A stretch of 45,964 nt of DNA from Fibrobacter succinogenes (GTDB lineage Bacteria; Fibrobacterota; Fibrobacteria; Fibrobacterales; Fibrobacteraceae): NCBI GenBank assembly GCA_902762305.1, contig CACWNW010000018.1, positions 1 to 45,964 on the forward strand. Reading direction: 5' to 3'. The notes under the pieces were generated by a model. The model ran no database searches. It was not told the DNA's origin and saw only the letters and a program-made list of their open reading frames with translations. Below are positions 33,515 to 41,467 of the stretch, piece after piece. Numbering within the stretch: the stretch's first letter is position 1; each line of letters starts with the position of its first letter. The position numbers and the translations under genes were made by a program.

Positions 33515-35155
33515 TTATTCGCATTCCATACGACCTTTATGTTCCTTGCACCAGTTGTTGCAAATCGGGAAACGGTAAGCATCGCACAGGCTTTCCACCT
33601 GATCATGGATAATGCTCGATTTCTGTTCTTCGAGGTAGTAACGGCTGACAAGCGCGGCATCGCATGTCAAGTTATCCATGGACGACCTGTTCGGCAGGCC
33701 CCTATCGGCACACCAGTTCCACAGGTATTCCTTGCAGTTGTTCTGCTCGGGACTTTCCATGCACTGATACTCGAGTTCCTTGCAATCCGCAATCGAATTG
33801 CTTTCGAAGCCGCTAGCCACGCAATAGCGCTTGAGCCCGTCGGCATAGGCGTCCGACTTGTTCTTGTCGCTGATTGAGTCGGGCAGGTATGCCGACCACT
33901 TTTCTTCCTTGTTCATCATCGCCGCCTTCACGAGCGACGGAAAGCATGTCTTTTCGCTCCGGTATTCTCCCTTGGCATAATAATCGGAGGCCTTGCCATT
34001 GGCCGTCATCAAGTCGTATTGTTCGATGCTGTCGACAGGCATTCCCGAACAGAACACGTCCTGGTAAAGCCTGCAACCGCGCGAGGCCCAGCTCTTGTTA
34101 TCGCCATCGGAGGTTGCGTCGCAGTTGGCAAAGGCGACGTGTTTCATCGGTACGCCATCCTCGCCGTCGACATAGAACGTGAACGTAGATCTCGCCATCC
34201 CGCTAAACACGCCCATGCCGTTCTCGATATTCGATTCCGGAACGATGCGCGAATCGGCGACGGAGCCCTTCACCTTAGTTTCATAATCGATGTAGGCCTC
34301 GTCCGTCGTGTAGAATACGACGGTGACACGCCCGAGAGGCATCATCATGTTCGGCAAGAAAAGCGTGTCGAGCGCCTGGATACCACCGATACTCTGCTTC
34401 GTCGTGTATCCGAGATTCTCCTCGCGTTCCAGCGGATCGTGCATGGAGACCCCGCTGTAACCCATAGAATCGGCCTGGATAAGGCCCGAGAGCATCTTGT
34501 TGATGGTCGTGTTCTGCGCTTCCTCGCTATCCATCCCGTATTGCAGTATGGATATCACGCCCTTGATGGACTTGTCGTAATTGAGCGCGCACTTCACGGT
34601 TTCCATATCCAGCGGGAACTCCAGGAACTTGATGTGGAGTTCTTCGTTCTCGTCGTACTCGATCCACTCGAAACTGCCGTCCTGCTGCGGAACGCTCAGC
34701 CCCTTGATACTCACGGGATTCGGGACGGTCGCCTGCGCGCGGAACGTGGTTTTAGCCGTACTGCCCGCACTGTCCCACTTGAAGAAGGCTTCCATCGAGT
34801 AGGTCTCGCCGGCTATTCCGGAGAACTCGCCTTCGGAAAAACAGTTCGGCTTGCTGCCGGTGACAGCGAGCACCGCCGTCGTATCGACTTCGGCGCCATG
34901 AGCGTCGGTAAACTTTCCCGAAACCGTCACGTAGGCACTATCGTAGAATGCGAAATTCTCGGCCGAAGTCTCGTCCAGTTCGTAGACCTTCGAAAAACAG
35001 ATGTTCGCTTCCCCACCGTCAAGGATGTAACCGTAGGTGTAGATACCCGTATAGACTTCACGGTCCTCGGGATAGAAACTCCATGGTCCGTGGAAATCGC
35101 AAGCAACAAGGAGCGCGAACGCAAATGCGCAGAGGATTCTAGAAATAGTATTCAT
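33515..35155 (-). CDS. Receptor-partner lipoprotein, DUF4249-like N-terminus, Cys-rich C-terminus
   Basis: A 546-residue lipoprotein. The lipobox is LLVAC (Cys19) and the mature protein begins DFHGPWSFYPEDREVYTG. The N-terminal part (YVTVSGKFTDAHGAEVDTTAVL..GIAGETYSMEAFF) resembles the beta-sandwich of DUF4249 lipoproteins that accompany TonB-dependent receptors in Bacteroidetes. The last about 200 residues hold 14 Cys (for example CRLYQDVFC, LEYQCMESPEQNNCKEYLWNWC, YRFPICNNWCKEHKGRMEC), suggesting a disulfide-stabilised domain. The gene overlaps the receptor gene by 17 nt, so the two are translationally coupled and probably form a surface capture/import pair. The substrate is unknown. Confidence 0.85.
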   Translation of the reverse strand: MNTISRILCAFAFALLVACDFHGPWSFYPEDREVYTGIYTYGYILDGGEANICFSKVYELDETSAENFAFYDSAYVTVSGKFTDAHGAEVDTTAVLAVTGSKPNCFSEGEFSGIAGETYSMEAFFKWDSAGSTAKTTFRAQATVPNPVSIKGLSVPQQDGSFEWIEYDENEELHIKFLEFPLDMETVKCALNYDKSIKGVISILQYGMDSEEAQNTTINKMLSGLIQADSMGYSGVSMHDPLEREENLGYTTKQSIGGIQALDTLFLPNMMMPLGRVTVVFYTTDEAYIDYETKVKGSVADSRIVPESNIENGMGVFSGMARSTFTFYVDGEDGVPMKHVAFANCDATSDGDNKSWASRGCRLYQDVFCSGMPVDSIEQYDLMTANGKASDYYAKGEYRSEKTCFPSLVKAAMMNKEEKWSAYLPDSISDKNKSDAYADGLKRYCVASGFESNSIADCKELEYQCMESPEQNNCKEYLWNWCADRGLPNRSSMDNLTCDAALVSRYYLEEQKSSIIHDQVESLCDAYRFPICNNWCKEHKGRMECE

Positions 35156-37667
35156 AGTTCAGCATGATAGGCATAAAGGGGAACTGAGAAATTTCTGTCT
35201 TCTTGGGCGGGTTCTTGCTCGTATCGTAGAATGTATAGAACATGTTTTCGTGGTCGGTCAAGTTGATGATGGTCCAGCTGAAGTTCCACTTGCCTTCGCG
35301 ACCCATGTCGATAGCCTTCACATCGATGCGGAAGTAATCCGACTGACGGCCCGCATTGCGACTACCCGGCAGCACCGTAATTCTGTCCGAATACTGCTGA
35401 TTGCCCAGTTCCTGCGGATAGTAGTAGCCCTTGTATTCGCTGATGGGCATGCCCGCAGAATACTTGAGCGCGATGGACGACCTCAGGTAACGTCCCTTCG
35501 CTTTTCCCTTGTATTTCCAGAGGGCTTCATCACCGCCCTTCCAGTTGATGCCCGCATCCAGCTTGAGCGCATAGGGCTGATGCCAACTCGGGTAATAAGC
35601 ATTGGTTCCATCGTCCGTGCGCACGACGCTCACGCTCTGGCTCCAGTTGATACCGCCGAACCACCAGCCGTTATTTTTGCGGAGCGAAAGTTCGTAACCG
35701 AAGGAATAACCGTCCGCCGTGCCGAACCCGTCGGCAACCACGAAGTCAGCCGCCGCCGTTTCCTCGTTGCTGTCCAAGACCGCCTGGAACGTGTTCAGGC
35801 CGCTCTGCGTCTTGTAATAGAGACCCACAGTCGCATCGTAGCCTTCGAATATATCGCGGTGGCTGTATTCCGCGGCAATGAGCCACGAAGAAGCCGGCTT
35901 GATATGCTTGCCCTTGGTAGTCGTTGTCGCCGGATAATAGAACTCGTTCAAAGTCTCCTGGTCGGTATAGACAATCGAGTTCATGTACTGCAAGTAATAA
36001 CCGCCGTACAGCTCAAGCGTCTTCGTGTCGTCGAGATTCACCGTGAGGGAGGCGCGCGGTTCCACGCCGAAATGTTCTGCGGCAGTCTGGTAATTGAATC
36101 GCATACCGTATTGCAGCAGCCAATCGGGAGAAAGCTTCCAGGCATCCTGCAAGTAGGCCACATGATGGAACGGCTTCTGGATATCGGCAATCATCATGGA
36201 AGACATCTGTTCCTGATAACGCTCGTAGTCGTATTCCAGTTCGTAGCCAATCGTGAACGTGTGGTTGTCGATACCGCGGTAGTTGAGCCACTGCTTGCCC
36301 GCGAACGTGTAGAGGTACATCTCGATAGACATGAGGTCGCCGACCTTCATCGTCTGGTAGAACTCGCTAAACGCAAACGTGGCGTTGTAATCCCAGTTGC
36401 CATTGATGCGGTGCATGAAATTCACGGGAATCGCGACGTTGCCCCAGTCCATGTAGAGCGGGTCGAAGCTCAGGCGGTCCTTGCCCACATAGAAGCTGAA
36501 CTTGAGGCGCGTATCTTCAGTGAAATTGTACATGAAGGTGCCCTGCAGGTCCGTAAACTCGTAGTCCAGTTCCAGGTCGAGCATGCCGATTGCGTTCATC
36601 AGGCCGAGCATGAACCCGATGTAGGTGGTACGGCCGGCGACAACCCAGCGGGCCGGGCCCTTGTGACCCTCGGTATGGAGCTGCGCCGCAAACGTGCTTA
36701 TCTTGACGCTCGTCTTGCTGAACCATTCTTCGACAGTATCCTGACCGCCCGCACGTCCGTCCATCTTCAATACGGAACTCAGACGGTTACCGTACTGCGC
36801 AGGGAACCCGCTCTTGTAGAACTGCACCTCGTCAATGCCTTCCACGAGGAATGTGCTGAACAGCCCGAAGAAATGCACCGGGGAATAAACTACCGCGTTG
36901 TCGAAAAGGAACAGGTTCTGGTCGGCGGCACCGCCGCGCACATAAATCTTGGAACTGAAATCGGAGCTCGCCACCACGCCCGGAAGCGCCTGGATGCTCT
37001 TGATGACGTCGGCCTCGGCAAGGCCCGGCATGCGCTTGATGGACTTCGCGGAGACCACCGATTCGCCCGGCTTGCGCTTGGGGCGCTTGCGCAACTGCAC
37101 CACGACCTTCTTGAGTTCAGTCACCTTCTCGTTGTTGCCGCCAGCAAGGAGGGCGTCGACATCGATATCTTTGGGCTGCGCCGTGTCAGCGGCGGAATTC
37201 GGGTCTGGATCCTTCGCTTCGCTCAGGATGACGCCGGAGGAATCGCCCGAAGTCGCGCCGGAAGAATCAGCCGACGCGACACTTGCGCTGTCCGGCTCAG
37301 CAAAGGCATCGCCCAGCGCCTGCGAGAAGGTGCGGTCCGGCCCCATGTACTTGAGCTCGTAGCATTTTTCCTTCTCCGCGCCCGCCGTATCGGAATTGGT
37401 CACGCAAATATTCCAGAGCGTATCTTCGGGAAGCACTACGCTGAAAGGTTCGCCGACCGTCGTCTGCAGGGCCTCCCCCGACTCGAGGATTTCCACATTC
37501 AGCTTTTCGCCCTCGGCAAAGGACGAATCCTGCACGACGCCATTGAAGACGATTCCAGCGACCTGCGCCGAATCACCGGCCACGGCATCCGGCCCCGCAG
37601 CCGGTTCCTGCGCCAATGCGGCCACAGCCGCCAAAAGAACAACAATGCCAGTATATAGTTTCAACAA
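35139..37667 (-). CDS. TonB-dependent outer-membrane receptor
   Basis: An 842-residue receptor. The signal peptide (GIVVLLAAVAALAQ) is followed by a beta-sandwich-like N-terminal extension (VAGIVFNGVVQDSSFAEGEK), a low-complexity linker, a plug domain (MPGLAEADVIKSIQALPGVV, SKIYVRGGAADQNLFLFDNA) and a 22-strand-type barrel ending in YEYYF. The start appears to be TTG (37667 or 37664); no ATG lies near the signal peptide and the RBS is weak (GGGAT). Residues encoded at 37207-37232 (VILSEAKDP) come from a dispersed palindromic repeat, inserted in frame in the linker. It is followed by the overlapping lipoprotein gene, and its promoter element matches that of the TonB2-type operon. The substrate is not evident. 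Confidence 0.92.
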   Translation of the reverse strand: MLKLYTGIVVLLAAVAALAQEPAAGPDAVAGDSAQVAGIVFNGVVQDSSFAEGEKLNVEILESGEALQTTVGEPFSVVLPEDTLWNICVTNSDTAGAEKEKCYELKYMGPDRTFSQALGDAFAEPDSASVASADSSGATSGDSSGVILSEAKDPDPNSAADTAQPKDIDVDALLAGGNNEKVTELKKVVVQLRKRPKRKPGESVVSAKSIKRMPGLAEADVIKSIQALPGVVASSDFSSKIYVRGGAADQNLFLFDNAVVYSPVHFFGLFSTFLVEGIDEVQFYKSGFPAQYGNRLSSVLKMDGRAGGQDTVEEWFSKTSVKISTFAAQLHTEGHKGPARWVVAGRTTYIGFMLGLMNAIGMLDLELDYEFTDLQGTFMYNFTEDTRLKFSFYVGKDRLSFDPLYMDWGNVAIPVNFMHRINGNWDYNATFAFSEFYQTMKVGDLMSIEMYLYTFAGKQWLNYRGIDNHTFTIGYELEYDYERYQEQMSSMMIADIQKPFHHVAYLQDAWKLSPDWLLQYGMRFNYQTAAEHFGVEPRASLTVNLDDTKTLELYGGYYLQYMNSIVYTDQETLNEFYYPATTTTKGKHIKPASSWLIAAEYSHRDIFEGYDATVGLYYKTQSGLNTFQAVLDSNEETAAADFVVADGFGTADGYSFGYELSLRKNNGWWFGGINWSQSVSVVRTDDGTNAYYPSWHQPYALKLDAGINWKGGDEALWKYKGKAKGRYLRSSIALKYSAGMPISEYKGYYYPQELGNQQYSDRITVLPGSRNAGRQSDYFRIDVKAIDMGREGKWNFSWTIINLTDHENMFYTFYDTSKNPPKKTEISQFPFMPIMLNYEYYF
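37207..37232. repeat. Dispersed palindromic repeat inside the receptor gene
   Basis: GGATCCTTCGCTTCGCTC followed by AGGATGAC, closely matching 29723-29748. On the coding strand it reads through as VILSEAKDP within the low-complexity linker of the receptor. Confidence 0.8.
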
Positions 37668-37694
37668 AAAATCCCGTATTTCGACAAAAATAAC

Positions 37695-37712
37695 AAATAG
37701 GAATCCCTATTT
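37695..37712. promoter_or_regulatory. Inverted repeat in the receptor leader
   Basis: AAATAGG, AATC, CCTATTT form a perfect 7-bp inverted repeat between the shared promoter element and the TTG start. It could be an operator or a leader hairpin. Confidence 0.4.
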
Positions 37713-37718
37713 GCCATT

Positions 37719-37746
37719 TAAACACCCGAACACCGCAAAAGTGTCA
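37719..37746 (-). promoter_or_regulatory. Shared promoter element upstream of the receptor operon
   Basis: On the minus strand GTGACA, 11 nt and TTCGGGTGTTT are followed by AAAT, the same blocks and spacing as at 33457-33484. It lies about 52-80 nt before the receptor start. Confidence 0.55.
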
Positions 37747-37792
37747 CTTTTTTTTTGAATTCCCCTCAAAAAATCCAAGAATAATCAAAAGC

Positions 37793-37814
37793 GCAGGTAA
37801 ATTTATTTACCTGC
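37793..37814 (-). terminator. Hairpin terminator of the AT-rich membrane gene
   Basis: GCAGGTAAA, TTTA, TTTACCTGC is a perfect 9-bp stem. Read on the minus strand it is followed by GCTTTTGATT, about 65 nt after the stop of the 37881-38279 gene. Confidence 0.6.
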
Positions 37815-37880
37815 ATTTTCGAGTTGCAGCCGCGGACGCCGAAGGCGTCAAAACCGAGCGAGAAAGGCCCGCTTAGGGGA

Positions 37881-38279
37881 TTAAATTAGTTGCTTGAGGA
37901 GAATAGCCGAACAAAAAATGTGAAAAACTACGACACAAGACCTAATTATGGGCGCTTCTTTCCACGTATAACTCTTTTTCTTTATCGTGAATTTCTTTAT
38001 CAATACAGATACAAGAAGAACTTCAAATTCCCAAAAAACACATGTAACATTATCTAAAATTTTCAAGCCTTCTTCTGAAAATAAAGACTTATTAAAAAAG
38101 GACAAAATATTGAAGAGTCCATCAAAGCCACTTAAAAGAAACGCAACAACAACACCCGCACACAATACTGGCTGCTCATTCCAGCGAATTACAATAAACT
38201 CACCAAACTCAATCTTTTTTGATCGAGCCACAATAATCGCAAGGAAAAAGTATAGCGGAAACCAGAGATAGAACTCCAT
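37881..38279 (-). CDS. Small AT-rich membrane protein, unknown function
   Basis: A 132-residue protein with about four hydrophobic segments (FYLWFPLYFFLAIIVA, PVLCAGVVVAFLLSGF, CVFWEFEVLLVSVLI, SCVVVFHIFCSAILL). It belongs to no family I recognise. Its composition is far more AT-rich than the neighbouring genes, with many AAA/AAT/TTT codons, which suggests recent transfer. The 10-base AACCGAGCGA word flanks it on both sides (37852, 38328), and the spacer upstream is full of repeats. No RBS is obvious (ATATGG before ATG). It could be a random open frame, but length, hydrophobic pattern and the terminator downstream favour a gene. Confidence 0.6.
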   Translation of the reverse strand: MEFYLWFPLYFFLAIIVARSKKIEFGEFIVIRWNEQPVLCAGVVVAFLLSGFDGLFNILSFFNKSLFSEEGLKILDNVTCVFWEFEVLLVSVLIKKFTIKKKSYTWKEAPIIRSCVVVFHIFCSAILLKQLI

Positions 38280-38624
38280 ATCACATTACCTTAAAACTTC
38301 TGCTAACAAAATAAAAAAATCGCTCGGAACCGAGCGAGGCGAGGCACCTATTGCAAGATTAATTAAAGGCGTACGGAAGCCTAGCAAGAGCAGGAACGAC
38401 TCCGCGTAGCGTACATTCTCAGCAAGGGCTAAGAAACGAGTGAGGCGAGGCCACGACCTTTTTTTATGAGTAAAGGCTAAAAAGATTTTTCAAAAAAATC
38501 AATATGTATCTAAAACAAAATTTCGCAGAAAAACGAGAGAGGCGAGGCGGCCTTACCGGCCGTAGCGTACTATAGTACGTGAGGCCGGGGGCAACGAAGC
38601 ATCGCGAAGTTTTTATGCGAAATT
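38280..38624. repeat. Repeat-filled intergenic spacer with three GAGNGAGGCGAGGC copies
   Basis: No gene is seen. The 14-base motif GAGNGAGGCGAGGC occurs at 38332-38345, 38438-38451 and 38535-38548, at intervals of about 100 bp. A perfect inverted repeat CGCTCGG-AA-CCGAGCG lies at 38321-38336 and a 14-bp palindrome CGTACTATAGTACG at 38566-38579. CGTAGCGTAC appears twice (38404 and 38561). Confidence 0.7.
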
Positions 38625-39827
38625 TTACCCCTTAATCGCGTCGCCCATCGAGAACATAGGCATATACATAGCAATCAGCAACCCACCGACCGCGCCGCCC
38701 AAGAACACGATGATCAACGGTTCGATCATGCCCACCACGGCGTCCACTGCGGCATCCACTTCTTCGTCGTAGAAGTCTGCCAGCTTCAAAAGCATGCCGC
38801 CAAGGTTACCTGTTTTCTCGCCCACACCAGTCATCTGGATGACCATGGGAGGGAAAATGCCCACTTCGGTCATGGGGTCGGCAATGGACTTACCACCTGC
38901 AATGCCTACCGAAATCCTACCGATTGCCTTTTCCACCACCTTGTTGCCGGCAGTCGAGGCAACCACCTTCAAGGCATCCATCACGCTAACGCCCGCATTC
39001 AAGAGCGTTCCCAATGTACGCGAGAAGCTCGCCGTAGAAGACTTGATCGTGAGGTCACCTATCTTGGGCACCTTCAGCATAAACTTGTCGAAAGCAAACT
39101 GCGCCGCGGGCACCTTCATCACCATCTTCCAGGCAATAATCAACGCTATAAGCCCGAGGAAAAGGAAACCACCATTATTCAACAAAAAGTCAGAAATATT
39201 CATCACGACCTGCGTCGGTGCAGGGAGTTCCGCATCCAAGGCAGCGAACTGTTCGGCGAACGTCGGCACCACGAACGTCATAAGGGCGATAACCACGACG
39301 ATACCCACGATGATAACCATCACCGGGTAGGTAAGGGCCTTCTTCACCTTGCGCTTGAGGCGCATACTGTTTTCCATCGTCTCGGCCAAGCGCGCGAGAA
39401 TTCCTTCAAGGATACCGCCCGCTTCACCGGCGGCCACCATGTTGCAATACAGGGAATCGAACACCTTCGGGTGCTGGGCAAGCGCATCGGCCAACGAAGA
39501 ACCGCCGTTGATGGACTGCGTCACCTTGTGCACCACGTCCTTCAATGCCGGATTCTCGCACTGCTCCTCGAGAATGTTCAGGCACTGCAACATCGGGAGG
39601 CCCGCAGAACACATGGACGAGAACATACGCGTAAAGCGGGTCAGGTCTTCGTGCTTGATGCCATTTCCGATAGGAATCTTGATTTCCTTCGGTTTCTTCT
39701 TCAGGCTTACAATCGTAAGGCGGCGGCGCAAGAGGAGCGATTCGGCCTCGGCCTTGTCCTTGGCCTCGAGCGTGCCTTCGAAATTGTTTCCCTGGGAATT
39801 CTGCGCCTTGTATAGGAATTCTGCCAT
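38625..39827 (-). CDS. pilC: Type IV pilus / type II secretion inner-membrane platform protein
   Basis: A 400-residue protein of the T2SF/PilC family. An N-terminal region (EFLYKAQNSQGNNFEGTLEA) is followed by two homologous T2SF domains (about 65-190 and 265-390; LTRFTRMFSSMCSAGLPMLQ and ASFSRTLGTLLNAGVSVMDA) and three membrane helices (VMVIIVGIVVVIALMTFVV, FLFLGLIALIIAWKMV, PLIIVFLGGAVGGLLIAMYMPMF). It forms the inner-membrane base on which the pilus motors act. It begins 3 nt after pilT, so the two are one operon. No PilB/PilA genes are in the window. Confidence 0.94.
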   Translation of the reverse strand: MAEFLYKAQNSQGNNFEGTLEAKDKAEAESLLLRRRLTIVSLKKKPKEIKIPIGNGIKHEDLTRFTRMFSSMCSAGLPMLQCLNILEEQCENPALKDVVHKVTQSINGGSSLADALAQHPKVFDSLYCNMVAAGEAGGILEGILARLAETMENSMRLKRKVKKALTYPVMVIIVGIVVVIALMTFVVPTFAEQFAALDAELPAPTQVVMNISDFLLNNGGFLFLGLIALIIAWKMVMKVPAAQFAFDKFMLKVPKIGDLTIKSSTASFSRTLGTLLNAGVSVMDALKVVASTAGNKVVEKAIGRISVGIAGGKSIADPMTEVGIFPPMVIQMTGVGEKTGNLGGMLLKLADFYDEEVDAAVDAVVGMIEPLIIVFLGGAVGGLLIAMYMPMFSMGDAIKG

Positions 39828-39830
39828 CGG

Positions 39831-40898
39831 TTAGACTCCTTCCTTCACGAACAACTGTTCCAACTGGTCCGGGCTCGGCGAACGGGCAAGCGCCTCGAAG
39901 CGGTCCACCTTGTGGTTCCTCACAAGTTCGCAGAGGCACATGTTCATCGTATTCATGCCGAACTTCTGGCCGATTTCAATCATAGATTCAATCTGGTGCA
40001 CCTTGTCGTCACGGATAAGCGCACGGATACCCGGGGTCACGTTCATGATTTCGTAAGCCATCACGCGGCCACCGCCAATCTTCGGGATAAGCGTCTGGCA
40101 TATCACGCCCTGGAGCACGAATGAAAGCTGGGTACGCACGGTCTGCTGTTCGCCCTTCGGGAACGCGTCCACCACGCGGTTGATGGTCTGCACGCAGGAG
40201 TTCGTATGCAAGGTCGCGAAGGCCAAGTGGCCCGTTTCTGCAATCGTAAGTGCCGCACGGATGGTCTCGAGGTCACGCATTTCGCCGATAAGCACCACGT
40301 CCGGGTCTTGGCGGAGCGCCATCTTGAGCGCCTGCGAGAAACTGTTGGTGTCGCTGCCGACTTCACGCTGGTTGATCATGCATCCCTGATGCTTGTGCAG
40401 GAATTCGATCGGGTCTTCCACCGTCAAAATGTGGTCGTGGCGTTCCTTGTTGATTTTGTCGATCATGGCGGCAAGCGTCGTAGACTTACCGGAACCGGTC
40501 GCACCGGTCACCAGCACGAGGCCGGAGGGGCGGGTCGTAAACTCGGCCAGAATCTTCGGGAGGCCGAGTTCCTTGAAGGTCTTGATTTCGAGCGGGATGA
40601 TACGCAGGGCCAGAGCCACGCAACCGCGCTGCAGGTAGGCATTGGCACGGAAACGCGCAAGATTCGCGATACCGAAAGAAAAGTCGCACTCCTTATTCTG
40701 TTCGAACGACTTCTTCTGGAGTTCGTTCATAAGGCTGTACGTCATGCGCATGGTTTCGTCGGGCTTGAGCTTGTCGTCACCGAGGGGGGTCAGCTTGCCG
40801 GAAAGACGCACCAGAGGGGGCGCACCTGCAGTAATGTGCAGGTCGGACGCACCGCGTTTCACCATTTCGGAAAGAAGGTCTTGAATATTGTATGCCAT
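39831..40898 (-). CDS. pilT: Twitching-motility retraction ATPase
   Basis: A 355-residue hexameric ATPase that retracts type IV pili. Walker A is GATGSGKST (132-140), the Asp box is EDPIEF (161-166), Walker B is VVLIGEMRD (201-209) and the His box is ETGHLAFATLHT (221-232). The N-terminal PAS-like domain (ASDLHITAGAPPLVRLSG) is normal. ATG 40898 is preferred to a TTG two codons upstream. TATATT (40911-40906) lies seven bases before the ATG, so the message may be leaderless. A perfect 9-bp palindrome surrounds the start. pilC follows 3 nt after its stop. Confidence 0.96.
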   Translation of the reverse strand: MAYNIQDLLSEMVKRGASDLHITAGAPPLVRLSGKLTPLGDDKLKPDETMRMTYSLMNELQKKSFEQNKECDFSFGIANLARFRANAYLQRGCVALALRIIPLEIKTFKELGLPKILAEFTTRPSGLVLVTGATGSGKSTTLAAMIDKINKERHDHILTVEDPIEFLHKHQGCMINQREVGSDTNSFSQALKMALRQDPDVVLIGEMRDLETIRAALTIAETGHLAFATLHTNSCVQTINRVVDAFPKGEQQTVRTQLSFVLQGVICQTLIPKIGGGRVMAYEIMNVTPGIRALIRDDKVHQIESMIEIGQKFGMNTMNMCLCELVRNHKVDRFEALARSPSPDQLEQLFVKEGV

Positions 40899-40911
40899 AT
40901 TCAAGAATATA
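40880..40911 (-). promoter_or_regulatory. pilT start region: -10 box and 9-bp palindrome across the ATG
   Basis: TATATT (40911-40906) is followed by CTTGAATATGG. CTTGAATAT (40880-40888) and ATATTCAAG (40897-40905) are a perfect 9-bp inverted repeat with an 8-nt centre containing the start codon. If the message is leaderless, half the palindrome is untranscribed, so it would act as a DNA operator rather than an RNA hairpin. Confidence 0.55.
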
Positions 40912-40935
40912 ACTTAAAACAGCCCCAAAAAAACA

Positions 40936-40941
40936 TAAATT
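40936..40941 (+). promoter_or_regulatory. -10 box TAAATT of the TlpA-like gene
   Basis: TAAATT ends ten bases before ATG 40952, and no RBS is visible. Only 53 bp separate this start codon from that of pilT, so the two promoters overlap back-to-back. Confidence 0.4.
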
Positions 40942-40951
40942 CTCTATAGAA

Positions 40952-41467
40952 ATGCGCTTTAAATCGCCCAAAGTCATCGGCATCACAATTTTGATAGCCA
41001 TTTTGTTCCTCGCATACCAGGTGTATCGCGAGAAGTCTCGGCCGTACCAGGCCCTACCCGAAAGGATCGAAAACTTCGAAGCCCTCGACGTGGACGGCGG
41101 AAAAACGGACTTCAAATCGCATAAAGGGAAGGCGACACTTATCGTGCTCAGCGCAGCATGGTGCCCGGCCTGCATCGCGGAGCTGCCGACACTCGAAAAA
41201 CTCCAGCGCGAGTTTTCCGCCGATGGATTCAAGGTGCTCATGGTAAGCGAAGACGACAACGTGAAAATCGCATCACGTTTCAAAAAAAAATACGCGATGC
41301 CGTGGACCATGGTACACTGGAACTACGACCTGATGAACATGCTCGGGAACCCACGCGTCATTCCCGTGAGCTACCTCCTCGACGAAGACGGCAAAATCGA
41401 CTTCGTGAATACAGGCATCATCGACGAAAACAAGATGCGCCGCGCGATAAAGGCGCTGGTGCGATAA
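40952..41467 (+). CDS. TlpA/ResA-like thioredoxin-fold protein
   Basis: A 171-residue membrane-anchored thiol oxidoreductase. An N-terminal anchor (IGITILIAILFLAYQVY, 9-25) precedes a thioredoxin fold with the active site AAWCPAC (68-74), TlpA-type EALDVDGGKTDFKSHKGK and the cis-Pro block RVIPVSYLLDEDG. It probably faces the periplasm and reduces disulfides in exported proteins. Its stop codon abuts the epmA stop with no gap, so the genes are convergent. The close divergent pairing with pilT does not by itself imply a shared function. Confidence 0.9.
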   Translation: MRFKSPKVIGITILIAILFLAYQVYREKSRPYQALPERIENFEALDVDGGKTDFKSHKGKATLIVLSAAWCPACIAELPTLEKLQREFSADGFKVLMVSEDDNVKIASRFKKKYAMPWTMVHWNYDLMNMLGNPRVIPVSYLLDEDGKIDFVNTGIIDENKMRRAIKALVR

